Made by a program: the position numbers and the translations under genes. The notes beneath the pieces are model-generated. The model did not search any database and had not been told where the DNA came from. It saw nothing but the letters and a program-made list of their open reading frames with translations. A stretch of DNA of 42,650 bases from Chthonomonadaceae bacterium (lineage in GTDB: Bacteria; Armatimonadota; Chthonomonadetes; Chthonomonadales; Chthonomonadaceae), in assembly GCA_027450145.1 (NCBI GenBank), contig DAIDKH010000038.1, positions 1 through 42,650 of the forward strand, written 5' to 3'. Positions 17,369-25,409 of this stretch are shown piece by piece (the first letter of the stretch is position 1; every line of letters begins with the position of its first letter).

Positions 17369-19087
17369 ATGCTTCAGGCAATGTTTTCAGGTGTGAGTGG
17401 ATTACAGGTGCATCAAACCCGATTGGACGTGATTGGAAACAACATAGCAAACGTAAACACCATTGGGTTTAAGTCGGGCTCAGTAACGTTCGAGGATCAG
17501 CTTTCGCAAACGCTGAAGGACGCATCCGCACCTGGTGCCAACGTTGGTGGCGTAGATCCATCTCAAGTCGGTCTCGGAGTTATGATCGGTGCAGTTGAGA
17601 CCCAGCAGACACAGGGAAACCTGCAGACCACTGGCAACAACACAGACATGGCCATTCAGGGCAACGGCTTCTTCATGGTGAGCAACGGAAGCTCTACAAG
17701 CTATACACGTGATGGCTCCTTTCAGCTAGACGGAAATGGGGTACTTGTTAATCCCGCAAATGGCGATCAGCTTCTGGGTTACAGCGCCGATGCTAACGGC
17801 GTGGTAAATACCACGCAGCCAATTACTTCAAGCAGTGTACTGAAGATTCCCGTAGGGACGCTCACTTCGGTAAAACAGACCGGTGCGGCGGTTTTGGCTG
17901 GTAACCTAGATGCTAGTTCCTCACTTCAGACGACGTTCACAACGCTCAACGGAAATATCGCGAACAGCCCAAGCACGATCTCTACAACCGCATACGATTC
18001 GCAGGGCAATGCCCACCAGGTTCAGTTCACGTTTACACAGGGGGCGCCCACAGCTACCGACAACATTTGGAACGTTGGTGTAACAGTCGACGGTGCAGCA
18101 GTTAGCGGTACGCATACGATGGCATTCAGCTTGGCCACCGGCCAATACGATCCTGCTAACTCCTCGGGCCTACCCACTAACCTTGCGGTAAACGGAACAA
18201 ACGGGGCTGGCAATTTCACGATGAACGTGAACTACCAGAACACTCTTTCCGACGTGGCTACCAGCCCGGCATCTGCTGGAGCAACCACAGACGGCCAGAC
18301 GGGTAGCCTGCCCACCTGGTCGACATCAACGGACGTCTACGATAGCCTAGGCGTAAAGCACAACCTTACAGTTACTTACACCCGCGCTGTTATCGGCTCG
18401 TCAACCGGAACTGGTACTCCGCCCCTAGCCGCTCCGCCTTCATCGGCTACAGGTCAGTGGAACTGGACCGTCAAAGAAAACGGCGTAACACTCGCGTCTA
18501 GTACTCCGGGTGTCGTTAATCCACCGGCTACGGCTAACGAAACAGCTACGAATAGTCCACTCTATTTTGGGCCAAACGGCAACCTTCTTGATCCGAACAA
18601 ACAGACAGTCATGGTGACACCTGTCACTGGTTCAACGACCCCGTTCCCGATTTCGCTCGATTTCAGCGGAATAAGTCAGCTGGCAGGTACGTCGAATGTT
18701 GCCGTAACCCAGCAGGACGGATTCCCTGTTGGCACGCTACAGTCCTTCAATATCGATCAGACCGGGCTGATCACGGGTGTATTCTCTAACGGCCAGTCGC
18801 GATCTCTTGGCCAGGTGGCCATGGCCACCTTTACCAACGCCGGCGCTCTCACCAAGACCGGGCAGAACAACTATCAGGCGTCTGCCAACTCTGGCGTCGC
18901 GCAGATAGGACTGCCAGGTGCAGGAGGCAGCGGGACAATCAACACTGGCTTCTTAGAGATGTCGAACGTGGATCTCTCTACAGAATTCACAAACCTAATC
19001 GTGACGCAGAGAGGTTTCCAGGCGAACACCAAGATTATTACGACGGTTGACTCGATGTTGAACGACGTCATCAACATGCTGCCGTAG
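17369..19087 (+). CDS. flgE: flagellar hook protein
   Basis: FlgE polymerises into the hook. The 572-residue protein begins MLQAMFSGVSGLQVHQTRLD and continues VIGNNIANVNTIGFKSG, the N-terminal rod-family signature. Residues about 85-125 show the GNGFFMVSNG...YTRDGSF segment. The middle is a long Ala/Thr/Ser-rich insert. The C-terminus has GFLEMSNVDLSTEFTNLIVT and QRGFQANTKIITTVDSMLND, which pairs with the N-terminal helix in the assembled tube. GGAGG about 10 bases upstream supports the ATG at 17369 over one 39 bases earlier. Confidence 0.95.
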   Translation: MLQAMFSGVSGLQVHQTRLDVIGNNIANVNTIGFKSGSVTFEDQLSQTLKDASAPGANVGGVDPSQVGLGVMIGAVETQQTQGNLQTTGNNTDMAIQGNGFFMVSNGSSTSYTRDGSFQLDGNGVLVNPANGDQLLGYSADANGVVNTTQPITSSSVLKIPVGTLTSVKQTGAAVLAGNLDASSSLQTTFTTLNGNIANSPSTISTTAYDSQGNAHQVQFTFTQGAPTATDNIWNVGVTVDGAAVSGTHTMAFSLATGQYDPANSSGLPTNLAVNGTNGAGNFTMNVNYQNTLSDVATSPASAGATTDGQTGSLPTWSTSTDVYDSLGVKHNLTVTYTRAVIGSSTGTGTPPLAAPPSSATGQWNWTVKENGVTLASSTPGVVNPPATANETATNSPLYFGPNGNLLDPNKQTVMVTPVTGSTTPFPISLDFSGISQLAGTSNVAVTQQDGFPVGTLQSFNIDQTGLITGVFSNGQSRSLGQVAMATFTNAGALTKTGQNNYQASANSGVAQIGLPGAGGSGTINTGFLEMSNVDLSTEFTNLIVTQRGFQANTKIITTVDSMLNDVINMLP

Positions 19088-19098
19088 TAACGCGTAGC

Positions 19099-19134
19099 CT
19101 GCCCGCGTGAGAAATAAACCACTGGCGCGGGCAG
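19099..19134 (+). promoter_or_regulatory. GC-rich hairpin between flgE and flbD
   Basis: CTGCCCGCG (19099-19107) pairs perfectly with CGCGGGCAG (19126-19134). Its 3' arm touches the flbD ribosome binding site GAGG at 19134-19137, so folding could lower flbD translation or end part of the flgE transcripts. Confidence 0.5.
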
Positions 19135-19148
19135 AGGACCTAACTTAA

Positions 19149-19376
19149 ATGATACAAGTGACAAGATTTAACCACACAGAGTTCACCGTGAATGCGGATC
19201 TCATTGAATTCGTTGAGCATACGCCAGATACTGTGATCACGATGGTTACAGGGCGGAAAGTTCTGGTTCTCGAGACCGTGGACGAGGTAAAGGCCCGGGT
19301 AATTCAGTACCGCAGAGAGGCTGGTCCATTCTGGATGCGGCTGGACGGGGTGGAGCCGCAGCACAACGCGGCATGA
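19149..19376 (+). CDS. flbD: FlbD-family flagellar protein
   Basis: FlbD of this small family (about 60-80 residues, not the Caulobacter regulator of the same name) lies between flgE and motA in many flagellar operons; its task is uncertain. The 75-residue protein reads MIQVTRFNHTEFTVNADLIE, then FVEHTPDTVITMVTGRKVLV and VDEVKARV, the whole family signature. It is followed 23 bases later by motA. Confidence 0.92.
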   Translation: MIQVTRFNHTEFTVNADLIEFVEHTPDTVITMVTGRKVLVLETVDEVKARVIQYRREAGPFWMRLDGVEPQHNAA

Positions 19377-19399
19377 GTTGAGGAAGGACAACCGACGTT

Positions 19400-20191
19400 A
19401 TGGATCTGGCTACAATCATTGGTATGCTGCTCGCATGGGGTGCCCTCATTGGCTCTCTTCTTATGGAAGGTGGGCAGCTTCGGGCATTGGTAAACATCCC
19501 AGCAGCACTGCTGGTATTTGGCGGGACCTTTGGTGCGGCATGTGTAAGTTTCAGGTTAAACCAGATTATGGAACTGCCCAGCATTCTGGAACAAGCCTTT
19601 GCTGAAAGTACTCTCGATTCCGGTGCCGTCATCCGTATGCTCGTTCGCTTTGCCGAGCGTGCAAGACGTGAGGGGCTGCTCGTTCTGGAAGAGGAGTGTC
19701 GACGAATCAAGGATCCCTTCTTACAAAAAGGTGTGCGCCTTGCAATTGACGGCACGGATCCCGAGATGGTGCGCGAGATAATGACCACCGAGATTCATTT
19801 TCTGCAATCTAGACACAAAGTGGGTGAATCGATCTTTACCACTTTGGGTGGGTTCGCACCGACTCTCGGGATCATTGGCACCGTTATGGGGCTTATACAT
19901 ATGTTGGCGAACCTTAGCGACCCTGGAAAGATGGGCCCGCTAATCGCTGGTGCATTCATTGCGACCTTGTACGGGGTTAGCAGTGCCAACCTCATCTTCT
20001 TGCCCATCGCAAACAAATTGAAGGCGCGCAGCAGCGATGAGCTCCTCATACGCGAGGTAATGGTGGAAGGAATTCTATCTATTCAGGCAGGCGACAACCC
20101 CAGACTCGTTGACGACAAATTGAAGGCATATCTCGCACCTAGATTACGGTCTGGAGCAACTGGCGCGGGTGCCGCATCGCTTGCCCGATAA
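19400..20191 (+). CDS. motA: flagellar motor stator protein MotA
   Basis: MotA forms the five-subunit ring of the ion channel that drives the flagellum. The 263-residue protein has four membrane segments: about 2-20, 32-50, and a pair at about 150-170 and 180-200 (TLGGFAPTLGIIGTVMGLIH and GALIAGAFIATLYGVSSANL-like). The cytoplasmic loop between the second and third carries the charged residues that act on FliG. It is followed by motB after 77 bases. Confidence 0.95.
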   Translation: MDLATIIGMLLAWGALIGSLLMEGGQLRALVNIPAALLVFGGTFGAACVSFRLNQIMELPSILEQAFAESTLDSGAVIRMLVRFAERARREGLLVLEEECRRIKDPFLQKGVRLAIDGTDPEMVREIMTTEIHFLQSRHKVGESIFTTLGGFAPTLGIIGTVMGLIHMLANLSDPGKMGPLIAGAFIATLYGVSSANLIFLPIANKLKARSSDELLIREVMVEGILSIQAGDNPRLVDDKLKAYLAPRLRSGATGAGAASLAR

Positions 20192-20268
20192 GCGACACCC
20201 TACAGATGATTTACGAGCGGACCTTTTAAGGGTATGCGGTTAATGTATATGTTCAGGAGATTTAAGGC

Positions 20269-21036
20269 ATGATTAGAAGGATGCAGCCTGCACAGGATGG
20301 CCACGGTAATTTGGACCGATGGCTGCTTACCTATGCCGATATGATCACATTGCTTACAGCGTTTTTTCTCATGCTTTACTCAATGTCGGTCATGAGCAAG
20401 GGAAAGTTTCAGCAGGTTGCCGCCGCCGTCCGCACAGAATTTGGTGGGAAAAACGGCAAGACAGGTGCAAGCAACGGCTCAGGTTACAATGGGGTTCTGC
20501 CAGACCCGGCCTATGTAGAATATCAGGTTGCGATGGCTAATCTCGCTAAATATGTGGAACAACATCACTTGGGAGGCAAAGTAAAAATCTCTAGCGACGA
20601 ACGCGGTGAGGTGATTACACTGCTTTCAGATGGCGTGTTGTTCAAGAGCGGCCAAGCGCATCTGCAACCCGCGGCAGTGCCTCTGCTAATGCGCGTTGCA
20701 AGCGTATTGAAGCCCTTGCCAAACAACGTTCTTATTGAAGGCCATACGGACAATAAGCCGATACATACGGTTCTTTTTCCCAGTAACTGGGAGTTGTCGG
20801 CTTCGCGTGCTGCGGCAGTATTGCGTGAATTGGTGTATTCGGCGGGGCTTACTCCTTCGCGATTTTCCGCGGCGGGTTATGCAGATACCAGGCCAGTTGG
20901 ACCGAACGATACGCCTCATGAGCGAGCTCAAAACCGTAGAGTAGACATTGTCATTTTGAAGACGCGCTTGCAGAAACAGGCAGATCTGCTGCGACAGGCA
21001 GAACTGCAGAGAGTTGAGACCGGCTCAGGGAACTAG
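20269..21036 (+). CDS. motB: flagellar motor stator protein MotB
   Basis: MotB anchors the stator to peptidoglycan and carries the ion-binding residue. In the 255-residue protein the single membrane segment includes LLTYADMITLLTAFFLMLYS with the ion-binding Asp24. Residues about 125-235 are an OmpA-like domain with LIEGHTDNKPI and RAQNRRVDIVI. The residues around Asp24 do not settle proton versus sodium use. AGGAG lies ahead of the ATG. Confidence 0.95.
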   Translation: MIRRMQPAQDGHGNLDRWLLTYADMITLLTAFFLMLYSMSVMSKGKFQQVAAAVRTEFGGKNGKTGASNGSGYNGVLPDPAYVEYQVAMANLAKYVEQHHLGGKVKISSDERGEVITLLSDGVLFKSGQAHLQPAAVPLLMRVASVLKPLPNNVLIEGHTDNKPIHTVLFPSNWELSASRAAAVLRELVYSAGLTPSRFSAAGYADTRPVGPNDTPHERAQNRRVDIVILKTRLQKQADLLRQAELQRVETGSGN

Positions 21037-21123
21037 ATAGCCGCAGTGCCCGGCGTAATATTTCTCGGATTGTATTTGGCCATACGGTGGAGACGCAAGA
21101 CAAGTTAAGGGAGTAACAGGTCA

Positions 21124-21585
21124 ATGAGTAAGAGCAAAGCCCCTGTGGCTGAGGAAAAAGAGCCCGGTAAGAAGAAGTCGAAGTTGGTAATCGTTGTTAT
21201 AGCCGCTGTGGTTCTACTCGTAGCACTACTGGGCGCAAAAAGCATGATGGGAAACAAAAAGCCAGCTGGACCGCCTAAACCTGTTGAGGGTAAAGAGATG
21301 GCGTTAGATTCCTTCTTAGTGAACTTGGCGGGTAATAACGACCACTACCTTAAGACAACTATCTCGCTGGGGCTTCAAAAGGGTGTGGATGAGAAGAAAA
21401 TCACGGATCATACGGCAGCTATTCGCGATTGCATATTGACTATCCTTACGAGTAAGCACCGCAAAGATATTTCGGGCACTGCTGGCGAAGAGGAACTTAA
21501 AACCGAGATAAAAGACGGCATTAATAAGGTTCTAGACAAGCCTGACGTCGTGAACGTCTATTTCACAGAATTCGCCACGCAATAG
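21124..21585 (+). CDS. fliL: flagellar basal body-associated protein FliL
   Basis: FliL forms rings around the stator and supports its activity. The 153-residue protein has a Lys-rich start, one membrane helix at about 20-40 (LVIVVIAAVVLLVALLG), and a periplasmic domain with MALDSFLVNLAGNNDHYLKT and a C-terminal NVYFTEFATQ. It closes block I. In many genomes fliM and fliN follow, but here the flagellar genes stop. Confidence 0.93.
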   Translation: MSKSKAPVAEEKEPGKKKSKLVIVVIAAVVLLVALLGAKSMMGNKKPAGPPKPVEGKEMALDSFLVNLAGNNDHYLKTTISLGLQKGVDEKKITDHTAAIRDCILTILTSKHRKDISGTAGEEELKTEIKDGINKVLDKPDVVNVYFTEFATQ

Positions 21586-21591
21586 CAAGTC

Positions 21592-21621
21592 TAGACAATT
21601 TAAGCAAATTTAGCGTATACT
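21592..21621 (+). promoter_or_regulatory. sigma70 promoter after fliL
   Basis: TAGACA (21592-21597) and TATACT (21616-21621), 18 bases apart, each match five of six consensus bases. The start would be near 21628, which gives the hypothetical gene downstream its own transcript. Confidence 0.55.
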
Positions 21622-21732
21622 GCAACAACTCGACTAGTTTACGCGTTATAAAGTTGGTTGAGTTATAACACCAGCAACGGCAATTATCTTATTCGCGGGG
21701 TGGAGGCTGGTTACCCGCAGACGGAACGATCA

Positions 21733-22017
21733 ATGTCTCGCACATTAATTGTGGCAGTACGCAAAACCTGGAGGGTTAATCCGGGTATGGTGTACGCGCT
21801 AGTGAAGATACATGATGGATCGCTCAAAGTTGTTCAGTCGTGCCCGGCCGGCACGAGGTTCTGGGATGTAGATGAAGTGGAGGTCCTGCTGACAGGGGAC
21901 AAAACCAGGAAGATATATTCCGAAATTCGTTGCGAGGCAATGCAGTGGTGCATGGAAGAGGGGCGAGCGCGGTTAGCTGCGCGAAGCAAATCTCATCCTG
22001 CTGGGCTTGTAGCGTAG
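21733..22017 (+). CDS. hypothetical protein
   Basis: I do not recognise this protein of 94 residues from the ATG at 21733. It contains LIVAVRKTWRVNPGMVYALV, a Cys-containing FWDVDEVEVLLTGD segment and a charged helical end, with no signal peptide or membrane segment. The frame is open back to a TTG at 21658, giving 119 residues, and neither start has a good ribosome binding site. A promoter at 21592-21621 and a bidirectional terminator at 22029-22073 bracket it as a single-gene unit. Confidence 0.55.
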   Translation: MSRTLIVAVRKTWRVNPGMVYALVKIHDGSLKVVQSCPAGTRFWDVDEVEVLLTGDKTRKIYSEIRCEAMQWCMEEGRARLAARSKSHPAGLVA

Positions 22018-22028
22018 AGCGATTATAT

Positions 22029-22073
22029 AATGTTAAGCCTCTCCGGAAGAATACTTCGGAGAGGCTTAACATT
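22029..22073. terminator. bidirectional terminator
   Basis: A long, nearly perfect stem (22029-22049 with 22054-22073, one bulged G, loop AATA) lies between the convergent hypothetical gene and greA. TTTT follows on the plus strand at 22072-22075. Confidence 0.85.
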
Positions 22074-22099
22074 TTGCGGCTTGCAACACGTGATGCTTG

Positions 22100-22588
22100 C
22101 TACATATGTATTTCTGCTATCTCGAATTCGGCTACGCCATGGGGCAAGTGTACCTCAACGGTATCTCCTTTGGATCTGTGCATCACTGCCTTGCCGACCG
22201 GAGATAAACTAGAGATCTTATCGTCGCCATTCGCTGTCGCTGCGTCGGTTATAGTAACTGTGAACTCGTCCTCAGGATCATCAACACTACGCAGCGTAAT
22301 TCGGGAGCCTATGGTTACCACCGTACTCCCTGCGGCGGCATCATCCTCCACCACATGAGCTTTAAGGAGCAGTGCCTCCAGTTCGGCTATCCTGCCATTA
22401 AGTATAGCCTGGGCCTGTCTTGCTGCCTGATATTCAAAATTTTCCGACAGGTCACCATACTCGCGGGCTGTCTGTACGGATTGACGGATGGCAGGGAGTT
22501 CTACGATTTTGAGGCGGCGAAGCTCTTCTTCCTTTTGTCGTTTGCTGCTTTTTGTTAAAATTATCTCGTCGTGCTGCATTTCTGCCAA
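22100..22588 (-). CDS. greA: transcription elongation factor GreA/GreB family
   Basis: GreA enters the secondary channel of RNA polymerase and stimulates cleavage of backtracked transcripts. The 162-residue protein has the N-terminal coiled coil (about 15-80) with the tip sequence AREYGDLSENFEYQAARQAQ, whose acidic DLSEN residues act at the polymerase active site. The C-terminal FKBP-like domain (about 85-160) includes ISSLSPVGKAVMHRSKGD. The start may be TTG at 22588, close to AGGAG, or the ATG three codons on. It stands alone with its own promoter and a leader attenuator. Confidence 0.93.
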   Translation of the reverse strand: MAEMQHDEIILTKSSKRQKEEELRRLKIVELPAIRQSVQTAREYGDLSENFEYQAARQAQAILNGRIAELEALLLKAHVVEDDAAAGSTVVTIGSRITLRSVDDPEDEFTVTITDAATANGDDKISSLSPVGKAVMHRSKGDTVEVHLPHGVAEFEIAEIHM

Positions 22589-22623
22589 TAATCTCCTGCC
22601 TTGAAGTTAAAGAAGACGCCGAT

Positions 22624-22668
22624 AAAAAACAATATGCGAACCACTGCCGAGGCAAGTGGCCGCACTTG
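22624..22668 (-). terminator. intrinsic terminator inside the greA leader (attenuator)
   Basis: On the minus strand the leader folds into a long interrupted stem (22630-22668) made of CAAGTGCG / CGCATATTG, CCACT / AGTGG and GCC / GGC around a TC loop, followed directly by six T residues (22629-22624). The fold begins at the predicted transcription start, so a short RNA of about 40-45 bases is expected when it terminates. Confidence 0.7.
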
Positions 22669-22673
22669 GGCTA

Positions 22674-22702
22674 ATACTACCATACAAGTAGGTTCCTGTC
22701 AA
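22674..22702 (-). promoter_or_regulatory. strong sigma70 promoter of greA
   Basis: TTGACA (22697-22702) and TAGTAT (22674-22679) on the minus strand are exactly 17 bases apart. The -35 box is perfect. The transcription start is predicted at about 22667. Confidence 0.75.
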
Positions 22703-22839
22703 ATTCTGCTGGCGATGCTGGTCCTGGAAGCGTGAACAGAAACTAGGTTGTCCTACCGCGCAGATTCCTCAATACCGCACGCACCGAGATAAACCTTCAT
22801 GAAAGGCAGCCGGCGCCGATGACGCCTGAGTTAACGGGT

Positions 22840-22861
22840 AAAATTGCCGAGAAGCCGGCAA
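22840..22861 (-). terminator. possible intrinsic terminator of the fdh operon
   Basis: Minus-strand TTGCCG-GCTTCT-CGGCAA is followed by TTTT. It lies about 190 bases after the oxidoreductase stop codon, so it would be a distal terminator. Confidence 0.5.
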
Positions 22862-23023
22862 CAAGCGCGCAACACAAGGAATTGACAGTCTCCCTAGTTC
22901 AATCGGCTGATCGTTGATTGCACAAGTCACAACTCCACCACGATGAGTGGTGAAAACAGAGGGACTAATGGGAACACATACGCAACTGAACAGCTAATAG
23001 TTACAGGTTTGCGAATAAATGGG

Positions 23024-23042
23024 GTGCACGGTATCTGTGCAC
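23024..23042 (-). terminator. hairpin after the oxidoreductase gene
   Basis: GTGCAC (23024-23029) pairs with GTGCAC (23037-23042), 8 bases after the stop codon in the direction of transcription. No clear T-run follows. Confidence 0.35.
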
Positions 23043-23049
23043 ACTCCGG

Positions 23050-25386
23050 TTATGCCTGTGGCGATGCCAATTGAAGTGTGATGACGATAGATTTTGACAC
23101 GGGCGTATTACTCTTATCAGCCACATTATCCAGTGCCGCAAGAACATTGGTCTCCGGGTAGTAGGCAGCTGCGCATCCTTCAGGAATTGAATACTCAACT
23201 ACCTTAAATTGACGGGCGGTACGGACTTCACCTCGAAAGTGGCTGGTAATATCCACCCAATCACCCGCTTTAAAACCGCGCCGCGCAATGTCGGCACTGT
23301 TCATGAAAATGACCCTTCTACCTCCACTAATGCCGCGATAACGATCATTAAGCCCGTATATCGTTGTGTTGAACTGGTCGTGGCTGCGAATAGTCATTAG
23401 CAGAAGTTCCCCGTCCGCCAGAGGTTGTTCCTGAACGTGCATGGGAGTGAAGTGTGCCTTACCGTCTGATGTGCGAAAAACGAGATTAGCTGCTGCGTTT
23501 GGGAGATGGAACGGACCCTCTTTCACACGCATGTTAAAATCGGTAAAGCCAGGAACAACGCGTGCAATGTGATCGCGAATTCGGTCATAATTGCCAATTA
23601 AAGCATCCCAATTTACCGCAGAGCGGGAGCCCAATACGGCTTTGGCAATTCCCGCAACTATAGCTGGCTCACTAAGCAGAAATGGTGAAGCAGGCGCCAA
23701 CGTACCCCGCGAGGCGTGAACCATGCTCATCGAGTCCTCTACTGTTACGAACTGGTCTCCACTCGCTTGCACATCCCGTTCAGTGCGCCCTAGGCAGGGG
23801 AGTATAAGCGCCTGATTTCCCGTAATAAGGTGTGCGCGGTTCAGTTTCGTGGAGATGTGAACCGTGAGCCTGCATTGTTGAAGAGCCTGGGCAGTCATCT
23901 GAGTATCTGGCGTTGCGGAGAGAAAATTACCGCCCATTCCAATGAAGACCGAATTCGGGTGCGAGTGCATGTAGCGAATTGCGTCTACCGTGTCCAGACC
24001 ATGTTCTGTTGGTGGGCTAAAATCGAATTCACGACCCAATGCGTCGAGGAATTGGCCGCTCATTTTTTCCCAAATGCCCATTGTTCGGTCGCCTTGCACA
24101 TTGCTGTGGCCACGTACCGGGCACAGACCTGCGCCTTGCTTTCCAAGGTGACCGCGCATCAACGCGATATTAACCAGTTGTTGTATAGTGGCAACTGCCT
24201 GTTTGTGCTGGGTAAGGCCCATGGCCCAGCAATAAATTACACGCTCGCTGGTAGCAAGGATCTCCGCTGCCTCTCTAATCTGAGGCTGTTTTAAGCCAGA
24301 TAGCCGTTCAATATCTTGCCAACTCATGCTTTTTATTGTGGTTACCGCTTGCTGCCAGCCACTTGTGTGTTGGTCAATAAATGCTTGGTTTATTACGGTG
24401 CCTGGTGACGCCTCTTCCAACTCTAGTAGAACCTTTTGCAAGCCTATTGCCAGGGCCGCATCTCCGTTGATTTTTACCTGAAGATAAAGAGACGCAATTG
24501 GCGTGCCGCCAGTTGCAATCGATAGTGGCTGCTGAGGATGTTCAAACCTTAAAAGCCCGGGCTCCGGCAGCGGATTAATCGCTACGATCTTGCAGCCGTT
24601 TTTCTGCGCGAGGGCAAGTGCCGTCATCATCCTGGGGTGGTTAGTACCAGGGTTCTGCCCAAAGATAAAGATCGCCTGAGCGTGGTAAAAGTCGTCTAGA
24701 AGTACCGTACCTTTGCCTACACCGATAGTCTCAGAAAGCGCGGCGCCACTTGACTCGTGACACATATTAGAGCAATCTGGTAGATTGTTTGTACCAAACT
24801 GCCTAACGAATAGCTGGTAAAGGAACGCCGCCTCGTTGCTCGTTCTGCCAGACGTATAGAACATAGCTTCATTAGGTGATGAAAGGGAATTCAGTTCAGC
24901 GGCAACAAGCTTGAACGCATCGTTCCAGTCTATCGGCTGGTAGTGACTACTGCCTGGGGCAAGCCACATCGGGTTCGTAATTCGGCCCTGCTTGCCCAGC
25001 CAGTAATCTGATTGATGAGACAGTTCCTGAACGGAATATTTCTGGAAAAACTCTGGGGTTACTCGCTTGAGAGTAGCCTCCTCTGATATGGCCTTGATAC
25101 CATTCTCGCAAAACTCAAAGCGCGATCTATGAGAATCTGGGTCGGGCCACGCGCAACCAGGGCAGTCGAAACCAGTCTTCTGGTTCAGGTGCAACCATGT
25201 AGCGGCGCTACGTCGAACACCCATTTCAGTTAGGGAGAACTGAGAGCTGACAAGTACCGCAGGAATGCCTCCTGCGTACTTCTTCGATGGTGAGACAGCA
25301 GCGTCATCCCGTTCTTCCGGTGAAACTATTGAAACCGACTGAATGTCCAAACCATTGCTTTTGTGCGGCATAGTTGGATCGGTCAT
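23050..25386 (-). CDS. FdhF/YdeP-type molybdopterin oxidoreductase alpha subunit (formate dehydrogenase-like)
   Basis: The 778-residue protein belongs to the 'oxidoreductase alpha (molybdopterin) subunit' branch related to formate dehydrogenase H and YdeP. Near residue 75 is FDCPGCAWPD, the reduced cysteine motif of this branch in place of a full four-cysteine iron-sulfur motif. SNMCHESSGAAL at about 207-218 holds Cys209 where formate dehydrogenases carry selenocysteine or cysteine as metal ligand. FGQNPGTNHPRM and a C-terminal molydopterin dinucleotide-binding domain (about 650-770, LLMTIRSHDQFNTTIYGLND) complete it. Substrate is most likely formate, by analogy and because fdhD precedes it by 23 bases. 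The ATG at 25386 has GGGGGAG 6 bases upstream. Confidence 0.9.
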   Translation of the reverse strand: MTDPTMPHKSNGLDIQSVSIVSPEERDDAAVSPSKKYAGGIPAVLVSSQFSLTEMGVRRSAATWLHLNQKTGFDCPGCAWPDPDSHRSRFEFCENGIKAISEEATLKRVTPEFFQKYSVQELSHQSDYWLGKQGRITNPMWLAPGSSHYQPIDWNDAFKLVAAELNSLSSPNEAMFYTSGRTSNEAAFLYQLFVRQFGTNNLPDCSNMCHESSGAALSETIGVGKGTVLLDDFYHAQAIFIFGQNPGTNHPRMMTALALAQKNGCKIVAINPLPEPGLLRFEHPQQPLSIATGGTPIASLYLQVKINGDAALAIGLQKVLLELEEASPGTVINQAFIDQHTSGWQQAVTTIKSMSWQDIERLSGLKQPQIREAAEILATSERVIYCWAMGLTQHKQAVATIQQLVNIALMRGHLGKQGAGLCPVRGHSNVQGDRTMGIWEKMSGQFLDALGREFDFSPPTEHGLDTVDAIRYMHSHPNSVFIGMGGNFLSATPDTQMTAQALQQCRLTVHISTKLNRAHLITGNQALILPCLGRTERDVQASGDQFVTVEDSMSMVHASRGTLAPASPFLLSEPAIVAGIAKAVLGSRSAVNWDALIGNYDRIRDHIARVVPGFTDFNMRVKEGPFHLPNAAANLVFRTSDGKAHFTPMHVQEQPLADGELLLMTIRSHDQFNTTIYGLNDRYRGISGGRRVIFMNSADIARRGFKAGDWVDITSHFRGEVRTARQFKVVEYSIPEGCAAAYYPETNVLAALDNVADKSNTPVSKSIVITLQLASPQA

Positions 25387-25409
25387 CTCCCACTCCCCCA
25401 TATTGTGTG

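Larger units (their letters stand above)
22703..23049. other. intergenic region between the fdh operon and greA
   Basis: About 350 bases hold no gene. Three hairpins are visible: 23024-23042 just after the oxidoreductase stop, CACCAC/GTGGTG at 22936-22952, and a terminator-like one at 22840-22861. The last, read on the minus strand, has TTGCCG/CGGCAA stems followed by four T residues. Confidence 0.5.

Noticed and set aside
19246-19788. Open frame of 180 codons on the minus strand.
   Set aside because: It is antisense to flbD and motA and is rich in Ser, Arg and Pro as expected for a shadow frame.
22801-22861. Sequence that at first looked like a riboswitch (GAAGCCGGCAAC resembles part of a SAM-I switch).
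   Set aside because: The rest of the SAM-I core is missing, no plus-strand gene follows, and on the minus strand the same bases form a simple terminator-like hairpin.
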